Part shown: one piece after another, positions 10,186 through 17,668 of the stretch
How positions within the stretch are numbered: the stretch's first letter is position 1
Layout: each line of letters opens with the position of its first letter
Assembly: GCA_003481775.1 (NCBI GenBank)
Contig: QULU01000003.1
Coordinates: 58,716-122,715, forward strand
Reading direction: 5' to 3'
Source of the DNA: Clostridiaceae bacterium OM02-2AC
GTDB lineage: Bacteria > Bacillota_I > Bacilli_A > Erysipelotrichales > Erysipelotrichaceae
DNA length: 64,000 nucleotides
Position numbers and translations under genes: made by a program
The notes under the pieces: model-generated
Database searches by the model: none
Seen by the model: the letters and a program-made list of their open reading frames with translations, nothing else
What the model was told of the DNA's origin: nothing

Positions 10186-10596
10186 ATGAAGCTGTTCGTT
10201 TATGGATCCCTGCGAATGGGATTGTATAATTATGAGCTTTATTTGAAGGGAAAGAGTCAGTTTATAGGCTATGGCTATGTGATGGGAGAGCTATATACCT
10301 TAAAGGAACGCTCATATCCGGCTCTGCTTCCGGGAAATTCCAGCATCCTTGGAGAAATCTATGAGGTGGATGAAGCTGTAGCTCGCGCTATTGATGTACT
10401 GGAGGAATATGTTCCCGGGAGTTCGGAAAATGAATATGAGAAACTACTCACCCATATACTGGATGAACAGGGCAGACTGCTGGATACACTGCCGGTTTAC
10501 TGGTATCATGTGGAAAAACCGGGAAACCGCAGGCTTTTGAATGAAATCATACAGGAGCATGATTTCACAGCCTATTGCCAAAGAAACATAGACTAA
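10186..10596 (+). CDS. Gamma-glutamylcyclotransferase-like (AIG2/GGCT fold) protein
   Basis: The protein (136 residues) starts MKLFVYGSLRMG; YGSL is the substrate-binding loop of the GGCT/AIG2 fold. A Glu that should act as catalytic base is in the segment GEIYEVDE near residues 58-65. Family members convert gamma-glutamyl amines or peptides to 5-oxoproline, which fits this operon. The ATG lies one base after the pcp stop, but the nearest good ribosome binding site (GGAGG, 10167-10171) is 14 bases upstream, an unusually long spacing, so coupling to pcp translation is likely. The substrate is not determined by the sequence. Confidence 0.85.
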   Translation: MKLFVYGSLRMGLYNYELYLKGKSQFIGYGYVMGELYTLKERSYPALLPGNSSILGEIYEVDEAVARAIDVLEEYVPGSSENEYEKLLTHILDEQGRLLDTLPVYWYHVEKPGNRRLLNEIIQEHDFTAYCQRNID

Positions 10597-10601
10597 TGCA
10601 A

Positions 10602-10638
10602 GAAGCCGTACTGTACCTTATGCAGGCGGCTTTTTTAC
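10602..10638 (+). terminator. Rho-independent terminator
   Basis: AAGCCG (10603-10608) pairs with CGGCTT (10627-10632), with an inner CTG/CAG pairing, followed by a run of six Ts. It ends the 5-oxoproline operon. The next 340 bases to 10975 hold only a weak promoter (TTGTGT near 10866, then TGATAAAAT) for the DUF523 gene. Confidence 0.75.
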
Positions 10639-10975
10639 TGGTCTGTGTAATCGATTCGACAGGGGAAAGAAAGGCAGCAGAATAAAGCATACGGAAAAGC
10701 GCCTGTGGAAAAACGGCTTATTGCGATATGCTACTTCTTGAAATGATAAGGATCCGGCATTATGGTAGGGGTAAGGAAATTGCGCTTTCTCTTTTTATGT
10801 TCGAGCATGATCAAAAGCGATGAGAGCTTCGAGAATTGTGTGCCTTATCCTATTGGAAACAAACATTTGTGTGTGCAGCTGTTTGGAATATGATAAAATG
10901 AAAGAAGAGGTAAACGTGCCGCTCTTAGAGAAGGATACATGCATTGAGAATATTGAGCAAACGGAGGGATATGAA

Positions 10976-11425
10976 ATGAAATATGCGGTAAGCAGCTGCT
11001 TGCTGGGCGTGAATTGTAAATATAACGGTGGAAATAATGCATCCTCAGAATTGATTGAATATCTGAAGGAGCATGGGGTTCTGCAGGTATGTCCGGAGGT
11101 GCTGGGCGGTCTTCCTGTTCCCAGGGCCTGTGCGGAGCTGTCAGGGGATAACATCATGAATACGGAAGGAGAGGATGTAACTGCGCAGTTTGAACGAGGT
11201 GCAGCGCTGGCACTTGCACAAATACGTGAATTTCAGCCGGATCTGGTCATATTGCAGCCGCGTAGTCCAAGCTGCGGGAAGGGAATTATCTATGATGGAG
11301 GCTTTCACAATCAGTTGGTGGAGGGCAACGGAATTCTTGTGCGTCTGCTATTGCATGAGGGAATCCCGGTAATGACCTGCGGGGAATTTTTGGAAGAAGT
11401 GAAGCGGCTTTCCACAAAAGGCTGA
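10976..11425 (+). CDS. DUF523 domain protein
   Basis: A 149-residue protein whose N-terminus (MKYAVSSCLLGVNCKYNGGNN) is the DUF523 signature, with the conserved PEVLGGLPVPR near residues 39-49 and the LQPRSPSCGKG motif near 93-104. The conserved cysteines suggest metal or iron-sulfur binding. The family often occurs fused to DUF1722 and has no settled biochemical function. The ATG at 10976 follows GGAGGG and matches the family start; the open frame continues upstream to 10820 but that part is not family-like. The gene appears monocistronic. Confidence 0.85.
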   Translation: MKYAVSSCLLGVNCKYNGGNNASSELIEYLKEHGVLQVCPEVLGGLPVPRACAELSGDNIMNTEGEDVTAQFERGAALALAQIREFQPDLVILQPRSPSCGKGIIYDGGFHNQLVEGNGILVRLLLHEGIPVMTCGEFLEEVKRLSTKG

Positions 11426-11484
11426 GAAATGCGAGGAAAACCCATAGTAAAAGCAATTTTTCTCGAAAAAAAACGAATTAAAGA

Positions 11485-11513
11485 TTGTAAGTGGTATCAA
11501 AATGGTTTAAAAT
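11485..11513 (+). promoter_or_regulatory. Promoter of ptsH
   Basis: TTGTAA (11485-11490), 17-base spacer, TAAAAT (11508-11513), 40 bases upstream of the HPr start. Confidence 0.6.
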
Positions 11514-11552
11514 AGGATATGTAAAAAAGTTGTTTAATAGGAGGAATATAAA

Positions 11553-11819
11553 ATGAAACAAATCACTGTATCTGTTATTGACCCAGTTGGATTACACGCA
11601 CGTCCGGCAACTGTTGCTGTAAACGCTGCAAGCAAATTCAAATGTGAAGTTAACGTGTCTTTCAAGGGCCGTGAAGTAAACATGAAATCCATCATGGGTG
11701 TTATGTCACTGGGAATCCCTACGCAGTCTGAAATCACTATTTCCTGCAACGGTGATGACGAAGATGCTGCAATCGCTGCAATCGAAGAAGTATTGCGCGC
11801 TCAGAAAATTATCGGTTAA
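11553..11819 (+). CDS. ptsH: Phosphocarrier protein HPr
   Basis: HPr carries the phosphoryl group from enzyme I to sugar-specific EIIA proteins of the PTS. The 88-residue protein has the active-site His15 in GLHARPA and the regulatory Ser46 in MKSIMGVMS. Ser46 is the site phosphorylated by HPr kinase in Firmicutes, after which HPr acts as CcpA corepressor. The gene stands alone between a promoter and a terminator; ptsI is not adjacent, unlike the usual ptsHI operon. A strong ribosome binding site (AGGAGG) precedes the ATG. Catabolite control is relevant because a cre-like site lies upstream of the phosphoglucomutase gene in this window. Confidence 0.98.
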   Translation: MKQITVSVIDPVGLHARPATVAVNAASKFKCEVNVSFKGREVNMKSIMGVMSLGIPTQSEITISCNGDDEDAAIAAIEEVLRAQKIIG

Positions 11820-11825
11820 TTAAAG

Positions 11826-11880
11826 AAAAGCTCTGAATATAGTCTTGCTGATAAGGCTGTTGAAGGAGCTTTTTTCTTTT
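11826..11880 (+). terminator. Rho-independent terminator
   Basis: AAAAGCTC (11826-11833) pairs with GAGCTTTT (11866-11873), followed by TTTTCTTTT. It closes the ptsH unit. The gap to 12243 contains AT-rich repeats of AAAATTATT between 12143 and 12190 and no credible gene. Confidence 0.75.
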
Positions 11881-12188
11881 AGTATGCTGTAAGGAAGCTT
11901 TTAAAGAGATTCAACGGCAAGAAAACGGTGATAAGGAAGACTCTGCTGTGGTTTTGACATCGTCATGATGCTGCATTCCGTTTTTACAAACAGGCAGAGG
12001 CTTAAACTGTGCGTATCTATCTGCTTTATACTGTATGTCTGTTATCCTTTTGATTACATAGTGCTTTCCATGTACTCTGAAATCGCATGGGAGGTTTTTT
12101 CATGCGGTAACGTTGATGCAGCATGCTTCATTCTTACATATCAAAATTATTAAAATTATTGAAAACAATAAAATTATTATAAAAATTA

Positions 12189-12217
12189 TTGACAATGATA
12201 ATATTGTGGTTTAAGAT
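12189..12217 (+). promoter_or_regulatory. Promoter of nagB with AT-rich upstream repeats
   Basis: TTGACA (12189-12194), 17-base spacer, TAAGAT (12212-12217). Just upstream, AAAATTATT recurs several times and TTATTG-AAAA-CAATAA (about 12155-12170) is an inverted repeat. These could be an UP-like element or an operator for amino-sugar control; the regulator is not in the window. Confidence 0.55.
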
Positions 12218-12243
12218 GAGGGTACAGGAAAAGGAGGAGTAGT

Positions 12244-13002
12244 ATGAAAGTATTTGTCGTTAAGGATTATGATGCACTTAGCAGAAAGACTGCGGAAATC
12301 GTTGTGGATCAGATTCGCAGGAAGCCGGATACCATATTCTGCCTGCCGGCAGGAGGTTCACCGATTGGCATGTATAAGGTACTTGTGGATATGTATCAGC
12401 AGCATGAAGTGGATTTTAGCAGGCTGATCACCTTTGATATGGATGAGTATGTGGGAATCGGACCAAGAGATGAAAACAGCTATGCGTATTTCATGCAGAA
12501 GCATTTCCTGAAGTATGTGAATGTTGATCCAAAAAATGTGCATTATCCGGATGGACTTGCTGAGGATATCGATGAAATGTGCAGATTATACAGTGAACAG
12601 ATTTTTGCAATGGGCGGACTTGATATAGCGATTACGGGTATCGGTGATGACGGGCATGTTGCCTTTAATGAACCGGGAGATGCATTTTATCCCAGAACTC
12701 ATGCGGTCGACCTCGCAGAATCTACCAGAAGAGCAAATGCACGCTTCTTTGACGGTGATATCACAAGAGTACCGAAAAGAGCCTGTTCCATTGGTATGGA
12801 GGATATCATGAGAACGAAAACCTTCCTTGTTGTCGCAAGCGGAAAGCATAAGGCGGAGCTGATCAGAAAGACCTTCTGTGAGGAAATGATTGATCCGCAA
12901 TGGCCGGTATCCTTCTGTCGTATGCATCCGAATTGTATCTTTATCATTGATGAGGACGCAGCTTCAGCCTGTGATCCAAATGTATGGAAGCCGTACCAAT
13001 AG
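12244..13002 (+). CDS. nagB: Glucosamine-6-phosphate deaminase
   Basis: NagB converts glucosamine-6-phosphate to fructose-6-phosphate and ammonia, feeding amino sugars into glycolysis. The 252-residue protein has PAGGSPIGMY near residues 36-45, FDMDEYVG near 64-71 with the base Asp, and GIGDDGHVAFNEPG near 128-141, which are the family's active-site loops. AAGGAGGAG lies seven bases before the ATG. It is monocistronic; nagA is not adjacent. The hexosamine link fits the amino-sugar wall polymers of the downstream region, but the gene is a standard catabolic one. Confidence 0.96.
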   Translation: MKVFVVKDYDALSRKTAEIVVDQIRRKPDTIFCLPAGGSPIGMYKVLVDMYQQHEVDFSRLITFDMDEYVGIGPRDENSYAYFMQKHFLKYVNVDPKNVHYPDGLAEDIDEMCRLYSEQIFAMGGLDIAITGIGDDGHVAFNEPGDAFYPRTHAVDLAESTRRANARFFDGDITRVPKRACSIGMEDIMRTKTFLVVASGKHKAELIRKTFCEEMIDPQWPVSFCRMHPNCIFIIDEDAASACDPNVWKPYQ

Positions 13003-13173
13003 GTGTTGGAGAGGGAGCGCTAGCTGTACACAGAAAAGGGAAGATTTGATAAGCTGGTTTTGAAGCAGGATTTCCTATACAATAGGTGAAATGCTTCTCT
13101 CATATTGAAAACAAGCAAGGTGCTTATATTAAAAAATAGCCTACTTGCTTTAGGCATGAATGTATATAAAATT

Positions 13174-13245
13174 AAAAAAGGCTCAAGTCCATCGGTAGTA
13201 ACATGGAACCTGTAAAACGGGGATGGTGCTCTTGATCCTTTTTTT
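13174..13245 (+). terminator. Large terminator-like folded element
   Basis: The outer stem is formed by 13174-13187 and 13231-13245 with one mismatch and ends in seven Ts. The 43-base interior contains CCATC and GATGG, which can pair. It is larger than a plain terminator. Confidence 0.5.
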
Positions 13246-13390
13246 CATACTTGGAACATATCCGTTTTCAAGTCGTCAAAACAAATGCCAGCATTATGGT
13301 AAGCTGACTTATAGAAGATGCATGTAAACGGATTGTCTTATAGGAATTCTGAAAAAACGGATACGATCAAGTCGTTTCTTGAAGATAGAT

Positions 13391-13421
13391 AACAGGAAGC
13401 TATGAAAATTCCTGTTTTTTT
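13391..13421 (+). terminator. Rho-independent terminator
   Basis: AACAGGAA (13391-13398) pairs with TTCCTGTT (13409-13416), followed by seven Ts. No open reading frame ends just upstream of it, so it may terminate a small RNA. Confidence 0.7.
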
Positions 13422-13518
13422 GCTTGCCCATTTCCTTATTTTGTATGAAATCCATGCCAAAATCCAAGGCAATTCTCTGGTTAGCAGACTGATTTTTTTA
13501 TTTTAACCCTTTAAAATG

Positions 13519-13577
13519 TGGTAATCGCTTACATTCGCTAAACTTTTACAGAAAAAACCATAAGATTATGATATAAT
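13519..13577 (+). promoter_or_regulatory. cre-like site and promoter of the phosphoglucomutase gene
   Basis: Bases 13519-13534, read on the minus strand, give ATGTAAGCGATTACCA, which fits the CcpA cre consensus WTGNAANCGNWNNCW except at the final position. TTTACA (13545-13550) and TATGAT (13567-13572), 16 bases apart, form a plausible promoter just downstream. The site would suit catabolite control of glycogen metabolism. Confidence 0.5.
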
Positions 13578-13610
13578 AAAACCAGCAATCAACAGAAAGG
13601 AAGATAGTTT

Positions 13611-15305
13611 ATGGTGAAAGATATTTATGAAAAATGGCTAAACCACCCAAATCTGGATCCTTCTTATAAAGAAGTGCTGGAACAGATGGATGAGAGTCAG
13701 ATCAACGATGCGTTTTATACAACCATCGAATTTGGTACAGCGGGGATGAGAGGTCTGCTGGGACCTGGCACAAACCGTATTAACCTGCATACGATCCGCA
13801 AGGCGAATGTCGGCTTTGCAGAATATATCTGCGCAAACGGGGAAGCTGCGATGAAACGCGGGGTAGCCATTGGCTATGATAACCGCCATATGTCAAAGGA
13901 ATTCGCTATGGATTCCGCTAAGGTGCTTGCGACCTACAACATTGCATCCTATGTGTTCGAGAGTCTACGTCCAACACCGGAGCTGAGCTTCGCTGTCCGT
14001 CATTTTAACTGCTTTGGCGGTATCATGGTTACCGCTTCTCATAATCCGAAGGAATACAACGGATACAAGCTGTATGATGAAAAAGGATGTCAGCTGGTAC
14101 CGGCATTGGCACAGCAGGTGATTGACCGTGTGAATGCTGTCGAGGATGAGCTTGCCATCAAGGCAGAGCCTACAGCAGAGCAGGAAAAGCTGATCACGGT
14201 TATCGGTAAGGATGTTGACGAAGAGTATTACGAAAATGTATTAAGCATTCAGCTGAATCCAGATATCAATAAGGATGATGTGAAAATAATTTTTACACCG
14301 GAGCATGGAACTGCAAATATCCCTGTGAAGGAAGTGTATACGCGTGCAGGCTATCACTTTGTCGCTGTGGAAGAACAGTGTTCTCCAGATCCTGATTTCT
14401 CCAATACACCGACACCGAATCCCGAAGAAGCCGGAAGCTACGAGCTTGCGATTGAATATGCGAAGCGAGAGGATGCAGATATCATTCTTGTCTGTGATCC
14501 GGATGCCGACCGTATGGGCGTTGGTGTAAAGCATGACGGGGAATACAAGCTGCTGACCGGAAATCAGAGCGGTGCTGTATTGATTGAATATATCTTCTCT
14601 CAGCTGCAGGCAAAGGATCGTATGCCGAACAATCCGGTGATGTTCAATACCGTGGTGACCAGTGATCTGGGTGAAAAAATTGCCACGAAATATGGAGTTT
14701 CCACAGAAAAGACACTAACTGGATTTAAGTTTATCGGTGAAAAGGTGGCAAAATACGAAATCACGAATGAGAAGCAATATGTATTCGGATATGAGGAAAG
14801 CTATGGCTCCTTGATTAAGCCGTTCGTGCGTGATAAGGATGCGCCGCAGGCATGTCTGATGCTGGCGGAAGCTGCATGCTACTACAAGGCTAAGGGTAAG
14901 ACGCTGGTCGATGTACTGTATGACCTGTATGCAGAGCTGGGCTTCTATGAAGAAAGTCAGACATCATTAAAGCTGGAGGGTCAGGCTGGTGCACAGCGTA
15001 TTCAGGAAATTCTGGCAACGCTGAGAAAGACTTCCGTAGAAAGCATCAACGGTGTGAAGGTTCTGCGTTTTGAAGACTATAAAGAAAGCAAGATCATTGA
15101 AAACGGAAAAGAAGAGGAGCTTTGCGGATTTACAAAATCAGATGTTCTGAAATACTATTTGGAGGATGGCAGCTGGATTGCGATTCGTCCAAGTGGTACA
15201 GAGCCGAAATGCAAGTTCTATTATTGTATCAAGGGAACATCACTGGATAATGCTCATGAGAAAACGCTGGCATTCCAGAATGCGATGGCAGAAATGATCA
15301 AATAA
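13611..15305 (+). CDS. Phospho-sugar mutase (alpha-phosphoglucomutase type)
   Basis: This cytoplasmic enzyme of 564 residues belongs to the alpha-D-phosphohexomutase superfamily and probably interconverts glucose-1- and glucose-6-phosphate. The phosphoserine loop TASHNP is near residues 143-148, the metal loop DPDADR near 297-302, the sugar-binding loop GYEESYG near 393-399 and the phosphate-binding RPSGTEPK near 525-532. Length and the N-terminal EFGTAGMRG match PgcA/YhxB-type mutases of Firmicutes. It is flanked by glgB, and glgP is in the same window, so it links glycogen-derived glucose-1-phosphate to glycolysis. A mannose role cannot be excluded. Confidence 0.94.
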   Translation: MVKDIYEKWLNHPNLDPSYKEVLEQMDESQINDAFYTTIEFGTAGMRGLLGPGTNRINLHTIRKANVGFAEYICANGEAAMKRGVAIGYDNRHMSKEFAMDSAKVLATYNIASYVFESLRPTPELSFAVRHFNCFGGIMVTASHNPKEYNGYKLYDEKGCQLVPALAQQVIDRVNAVEDELAIKAEPTAEQEKLITVIGKDVDEEYYENVLSIQLNPDINKDDVKIIFTPEHGTANIPVKEVYTRAGYHFVAVEEQCSPDPDFSNTPTPNPEEAGSYELAIEYAKREDADIILVCDPDADRMGVGVKHDGEYKLLTGNQSGAVLIEYIFSQLQAKDRMPNNPVMFNTVVTSDLGEKIATKYGVSTEKTLTGFKFIGEKVAKYEITNEKQYVFGYEESYGSLIKPFVRDKDAPQACLMLAEAACYYKAKGKTLVDVLYDLYAELGFYEESQTSLKLEGQAGAQRIQEILATLRKTSVESINGVKVLRFEDYKESKIIENGKEEELCGFTKSDVLKYYLEDGSWIAIRPSGTEPKCKFYYCIKGTSLDNAHEKTLAFQNAMAEMIK

Positions 15306-15307
15306 AA

Positions 15308-15345
15308 AAGTGGTGAGTTCGATCATGAACTCACCACTTACTGTT
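15308..15345. terminator. Strong bidirectional terminator
   Basis: A 13-base perfect stem (15308-15320 with 15327-15339) closes the mutase gene. On the minus strand the hairpin is followed by TTTTTTATT, so it is an even better terminator for the small minus-strand gene at 15357-15440. Confidence 0.85.
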
Positions 15346-15356
15346 TTATATGATGT

Positions 15357-15440
15357 CTAACGATAGCTGTGCAGCAGATAGTTTCGGGTGCTCAGCAATG
15401 CGATTGTCAGTATGGTTAATGCTAGTAAAGACAGCAGCAT
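15357..15440 (-). CDS. Small hydrophobic membrane peptide, 27 residues
   Basis: The minus strand encodes 27 residues: MLLSLLALTILTIALLSTR, then a short polar tail NYLLHSYR. Residues 1-16 form one membrane helix. The unit is complete: TTGACA-N17-TATGCT promoter (15516 to 15488), leader of about 40 bases with the inverted repeat GTTAG-TTTAAT-CTAAC, ribosome binding site AAGGAGGA six bases before the ATG, and a strong intrinsic terminator after the stop. This organisation resembles type I toxins or small membrane regulators. I recognise no family. No antisense RNA promoter was identified with confidence. Confidence 0.7.
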   Translation of the reverse strand: MLLSLLALTILTIALLSTRNYLLHSYR

Positions 15441-15487
15441 GGGGATTCCTCCTTGTTTGTTAGATTAAACTAACTATCTTCGTATAC

Positions 15488-15516
15488 AGCATACTGCATT
15501 TATCTCTCCCTGTCAA
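15488..15516 (-). promoter_or_regulatory. Promoter of the small membrane peptide gene
   Basis: On the minus strand, consensus TTGACA (15516-15511) is 17 bases from TATGCT (15493-15488). A hairpin-forming inverted repeat lies between the start of transcription and the ribosome binding site. Confidence 0.7.
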
Positions 15517-15639
15517 GACTTCCGCATAGAAAAGCTTTGAGTTTCAAAGCCTGTTTATTATTTGAATCAGGCAATTCACAAATAGTATACAAATAGATAA
15601 AAAGTAATGTAACCCATTACAATTTTATGAAAAAGAGAG

Positions 15640-15657
15640 GAAAACCTATAGGTTTTC
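15640..15657. promoter_or_regulatory. Perfect 18-base palindrome upstream of glgB
   Basis: GAAAACCTATAGGTTTTC is an exact palindrome. It overlaps the expected -35 region of a promoter whose -10 is TAAAAT (15672-15677), so it may be an operator for a glgB regulator. It lacks the central CG of a cre site. GTAATG-TAACC-CATTAC (15604-15620) is another inverted repeat nearby. Confidence 0.5.
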
Positions 15658-15706
15658 ATGTTGAAATAGAGTAAAATATAAGTAGTTACAGACTGGAGGG
15701 CTACTC

Positions 15707-17566
15707 ATGAAAAATAAAATTATGGATCGTTATTATAAAGGCTGTGCATTGGATGCTTACGAGCTGTTCGGTGCACACCTGTGTGAAGAACGGGGGAAAA
15801 AAGGAGTCCGCTTCACGGTGTATGCACCGCATGCACAAAGCATTCAGGTCATAGGCTCCTTTGATGACTGGAGCTGTAAGGGACATCAGATGCGTCGCAA
15901 GGATGATAAGGGCATATGGTCACTGTTTGTGGCAGAAGCAAAAGAAGGCGATATGTATAAGTATCGGGTAACACAGGCTACCGGGCGTATTGTCGATAAG
16001 ATGGATCCGTATGCTTTTTATTCCGAGCTGCGTCCCAATACGGCAAGCATCGTTACAAATCTGGATTATAAGAAGTGGAGCGATGAAAAATGGCTTGCAC
16101 AGCGCACGAAGAATTTTGATAAGCCAGTCAATATTTATGAGATGCATTTGGGCTCCTGGAAAAAGGATGAAGATCAGGAGTGGGTGAATTACAAGGACAT
16201 CGCAAAGGAATTGATTGCATATGTAAAAGAGAATCATTTTACACATATCGAATTGATGCCGCTGAATGAGTATCCGTTCGATGGTTCCTGGGGATATCAG
16301 TGCAGCGGATATTTCAGCGCAACCAGCCGCTATGGAAGTGTACAGGAGCTGATGTATCTGATCAACGCATGTCACCGTGCCAACATCGGAATCATTATGG
16401 ATTTCGTGCCTGTCCATTTCGTACGCGATGATTTCTCCTTGTCGTATTTTGATGGAACACCACTGTATGAATATGAGAAGGCATGTGATGCGGATTCCCA
16501 ATGGGGAACAGCGAACTTCAATCTCTGGAGAGAAGAGGTGCGCAGCTTCCTGATGTCGGCGGCTGCCTTCTGGATTGATAAGTATCATGTGGATGGCCTA
16601 AGAATGGATGCCATCAGTAATATCATACACTGGCATGGAAATAAGGATTTGGGAGAAAATGAAGGAGCACTGCATTTCATCAAGCGAATGAACTATCATT
16701 TATCTGAGGCATACAAAGGTGTAATGCTGATTGCAGAGGATTCCAGTGATTTTGCGAACGTGACAAAGGCGACGCAGGATGGCGGACTGGGCTTTGATTA
16801 TAAATGGGATCTGGGATGGATGAACGATACTTTGAAGTATCTGGAAAAGGATCCAATCTATCGGAAATGGCATCACAATAATATCACCTTCTCGATGGCG
16901 TATTTCTATTCCGAACGCTTTATAATGGAATTCTCTCATGATGAGGTTGTGCATGGAAAGAAAACCATCGTAGATAAGATATGGGGAAGCTATGAGGAAA
17001 AATTCGCACAGCTGCGCACTTTGTATTTATACATGTTCACGCATCCGGGCAAGAAGCTCAACTTTATGGGAAATGAGCTGGCGCATTTCCGTGAGTGGGA
17101 TGAAGAAAAGCAATGCGATTGGGATCTATTAAAATATCCGATGCACGATGCTTTCCACAAGTATTTTGCGAAGCTTGGTGAGTTGTATGGTAAGACACCG
17201 GTATTGTATGAAACAGAATACGACTGGTCTTCCTTCCAGTGGATCGATGCGGACAATGCTGATGAAAATATGTTCAGCTATCTTCGTAAAAACGAAAACA
17301 GCTATTACGTTGTTATTCTGAATTTCTCTCCGAATACCTATAAGAAGCATGCGTTCGGTGTGCCGGAAAAGGGTGTTTATCATGAGCTACTGAATACAGA
17401 ACAGGATATCTGGGGGGGAGAAATCAAGGAGCTTGGAAAAGCGAAGGCTGTTGAAAAGGAAAGCAACAAGCTGCCTTATACCATCGAGGTGGATGTTCCT
17501 GCGTTTGGTGGTGTGCTGCTCGAATTGAAAAAACGTAAGAAACCTGTCAAAAAAGCCGCAAAATAA
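15707..17566 (+). CDS. glgB: 1,4-alpha-glucan branching enzyme
   Basis: GlgB cuts alpha-1,4 chains and re-attaches them as alpha-1,6 branches. The 619-residue protein has an N-terminal CBM48 domain (residues about 20-110), then a GH13 barrel. The substrate motif EYPFDGSWGYQ is near residues 189-199, the nucleophile Asp in DGLRMDAI near 297-304, the acid Glu in LIAEDSS near 344-350, and the transition-state Asp in FSHDEVVHGK near 410-419. AAGCTG-type Lys/Arg-rich residues end the protein (KKRKKPVKKAAK). A palindrome lies in the promoter region. With the mutase, glgP and pullulanase in this window it supports glycogen turnover; glgC and glgA are absent here. Confidence 0.96.
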   Translation: MKNKIMDRYYKGCALDAYELFGAHLCEERGKKGVRFTVYAPHAQSIQVIGSFDDWSCKGHQMRRKDDKGIWSLFVAEAKEGDMYKYRVTQATGRIVDKMDPYAFYSELRPNTASIVTNLDYKKWSDEKWLAQRTKNFDKPVNIYEMHLGSWKKDEDQEWVNYKDIAKELIAYVKENHFTHIELMPLNEYPFDGSWGYQCSGYFSATSRYGSVQELMYLINACHRANIGIIMDFVPVHFVRDDFSLSYFDGTPLYEYEKACDADSQWGTANFNLWREEVRSFLMSAAAFWIDKYHVDGLRMDAISNIIHWHGNKDLGENEGALHFIKRMNYHLSEAYKGVMLIAEDSSDFANVTKATQDGGLGFDYKWDLGWMNDTLKYLEKDPIYRKWHHNNITFSMAYFYSERFIMEFSHDEVVHGKKTIVDKIWGSYEEKFAQLRTLYLYMFTHPGKKLNFMGNELAHFREWDEEKQCDWDLLKYPMHDAFHKYFAKLGELYGKTPVLYETEYDWSSFQWIDADNADENMFSYLRKNENSYYVVILNFSPNTYKKHAFGVPEKGVYHELLNTEQDIWGGEIKELGKAKAVEKESNKLPYTIEVDVPAFGGVLLELKKRKKPVKKAAK

Positions 17567-17596
17567 ATGATTGCAGCGGCAGCTTCGGAAAAACAG

Positions 17597-17625
17597 TTGT
17601 CGGGTTGCGGGGAAATGTGTATAAT
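17597..17625 (+). promoter_or_regulatory. Promoter of gpsA
   Basis: TTGTCG (17597-17602), 17-base spacer, TATAAT (17620-17625), 44 bases before the start codon. Confidence 0.65.
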
Positions 17626-17668
17626 GATTATCAGGTAAGCATTGACCTTACGAAAGGCAGGGAATAAA

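Larger units (their letters stand above)
13003..13510. other. 500-base non-coding stretch with three hairpins
   Basis: No credible gene is present. AAGCAAG (13113-13119) pairs with CTTGCTT (13144-13150), probably the nagB terminator stem. A longer folded element runs from 13174 to 13245: AAAAAAGG...TCAAG pairs with CTTGA.CCTTTTTTT around an inner CCATC/GATGG stem. A third hairpin at 13391-13421 has a classic T tail. Such spacing leaves room for a small RNA ending at 13421, but no clear promoter was found for it. Confidence 0.45.

Noticed and set aside
11965..12153. 62-codon open frame between ptsH and nagB
   Set aside because: No ribosome binding site, odd composition (Cys- and Tyr-rich), overlaps the AT-rich control region.
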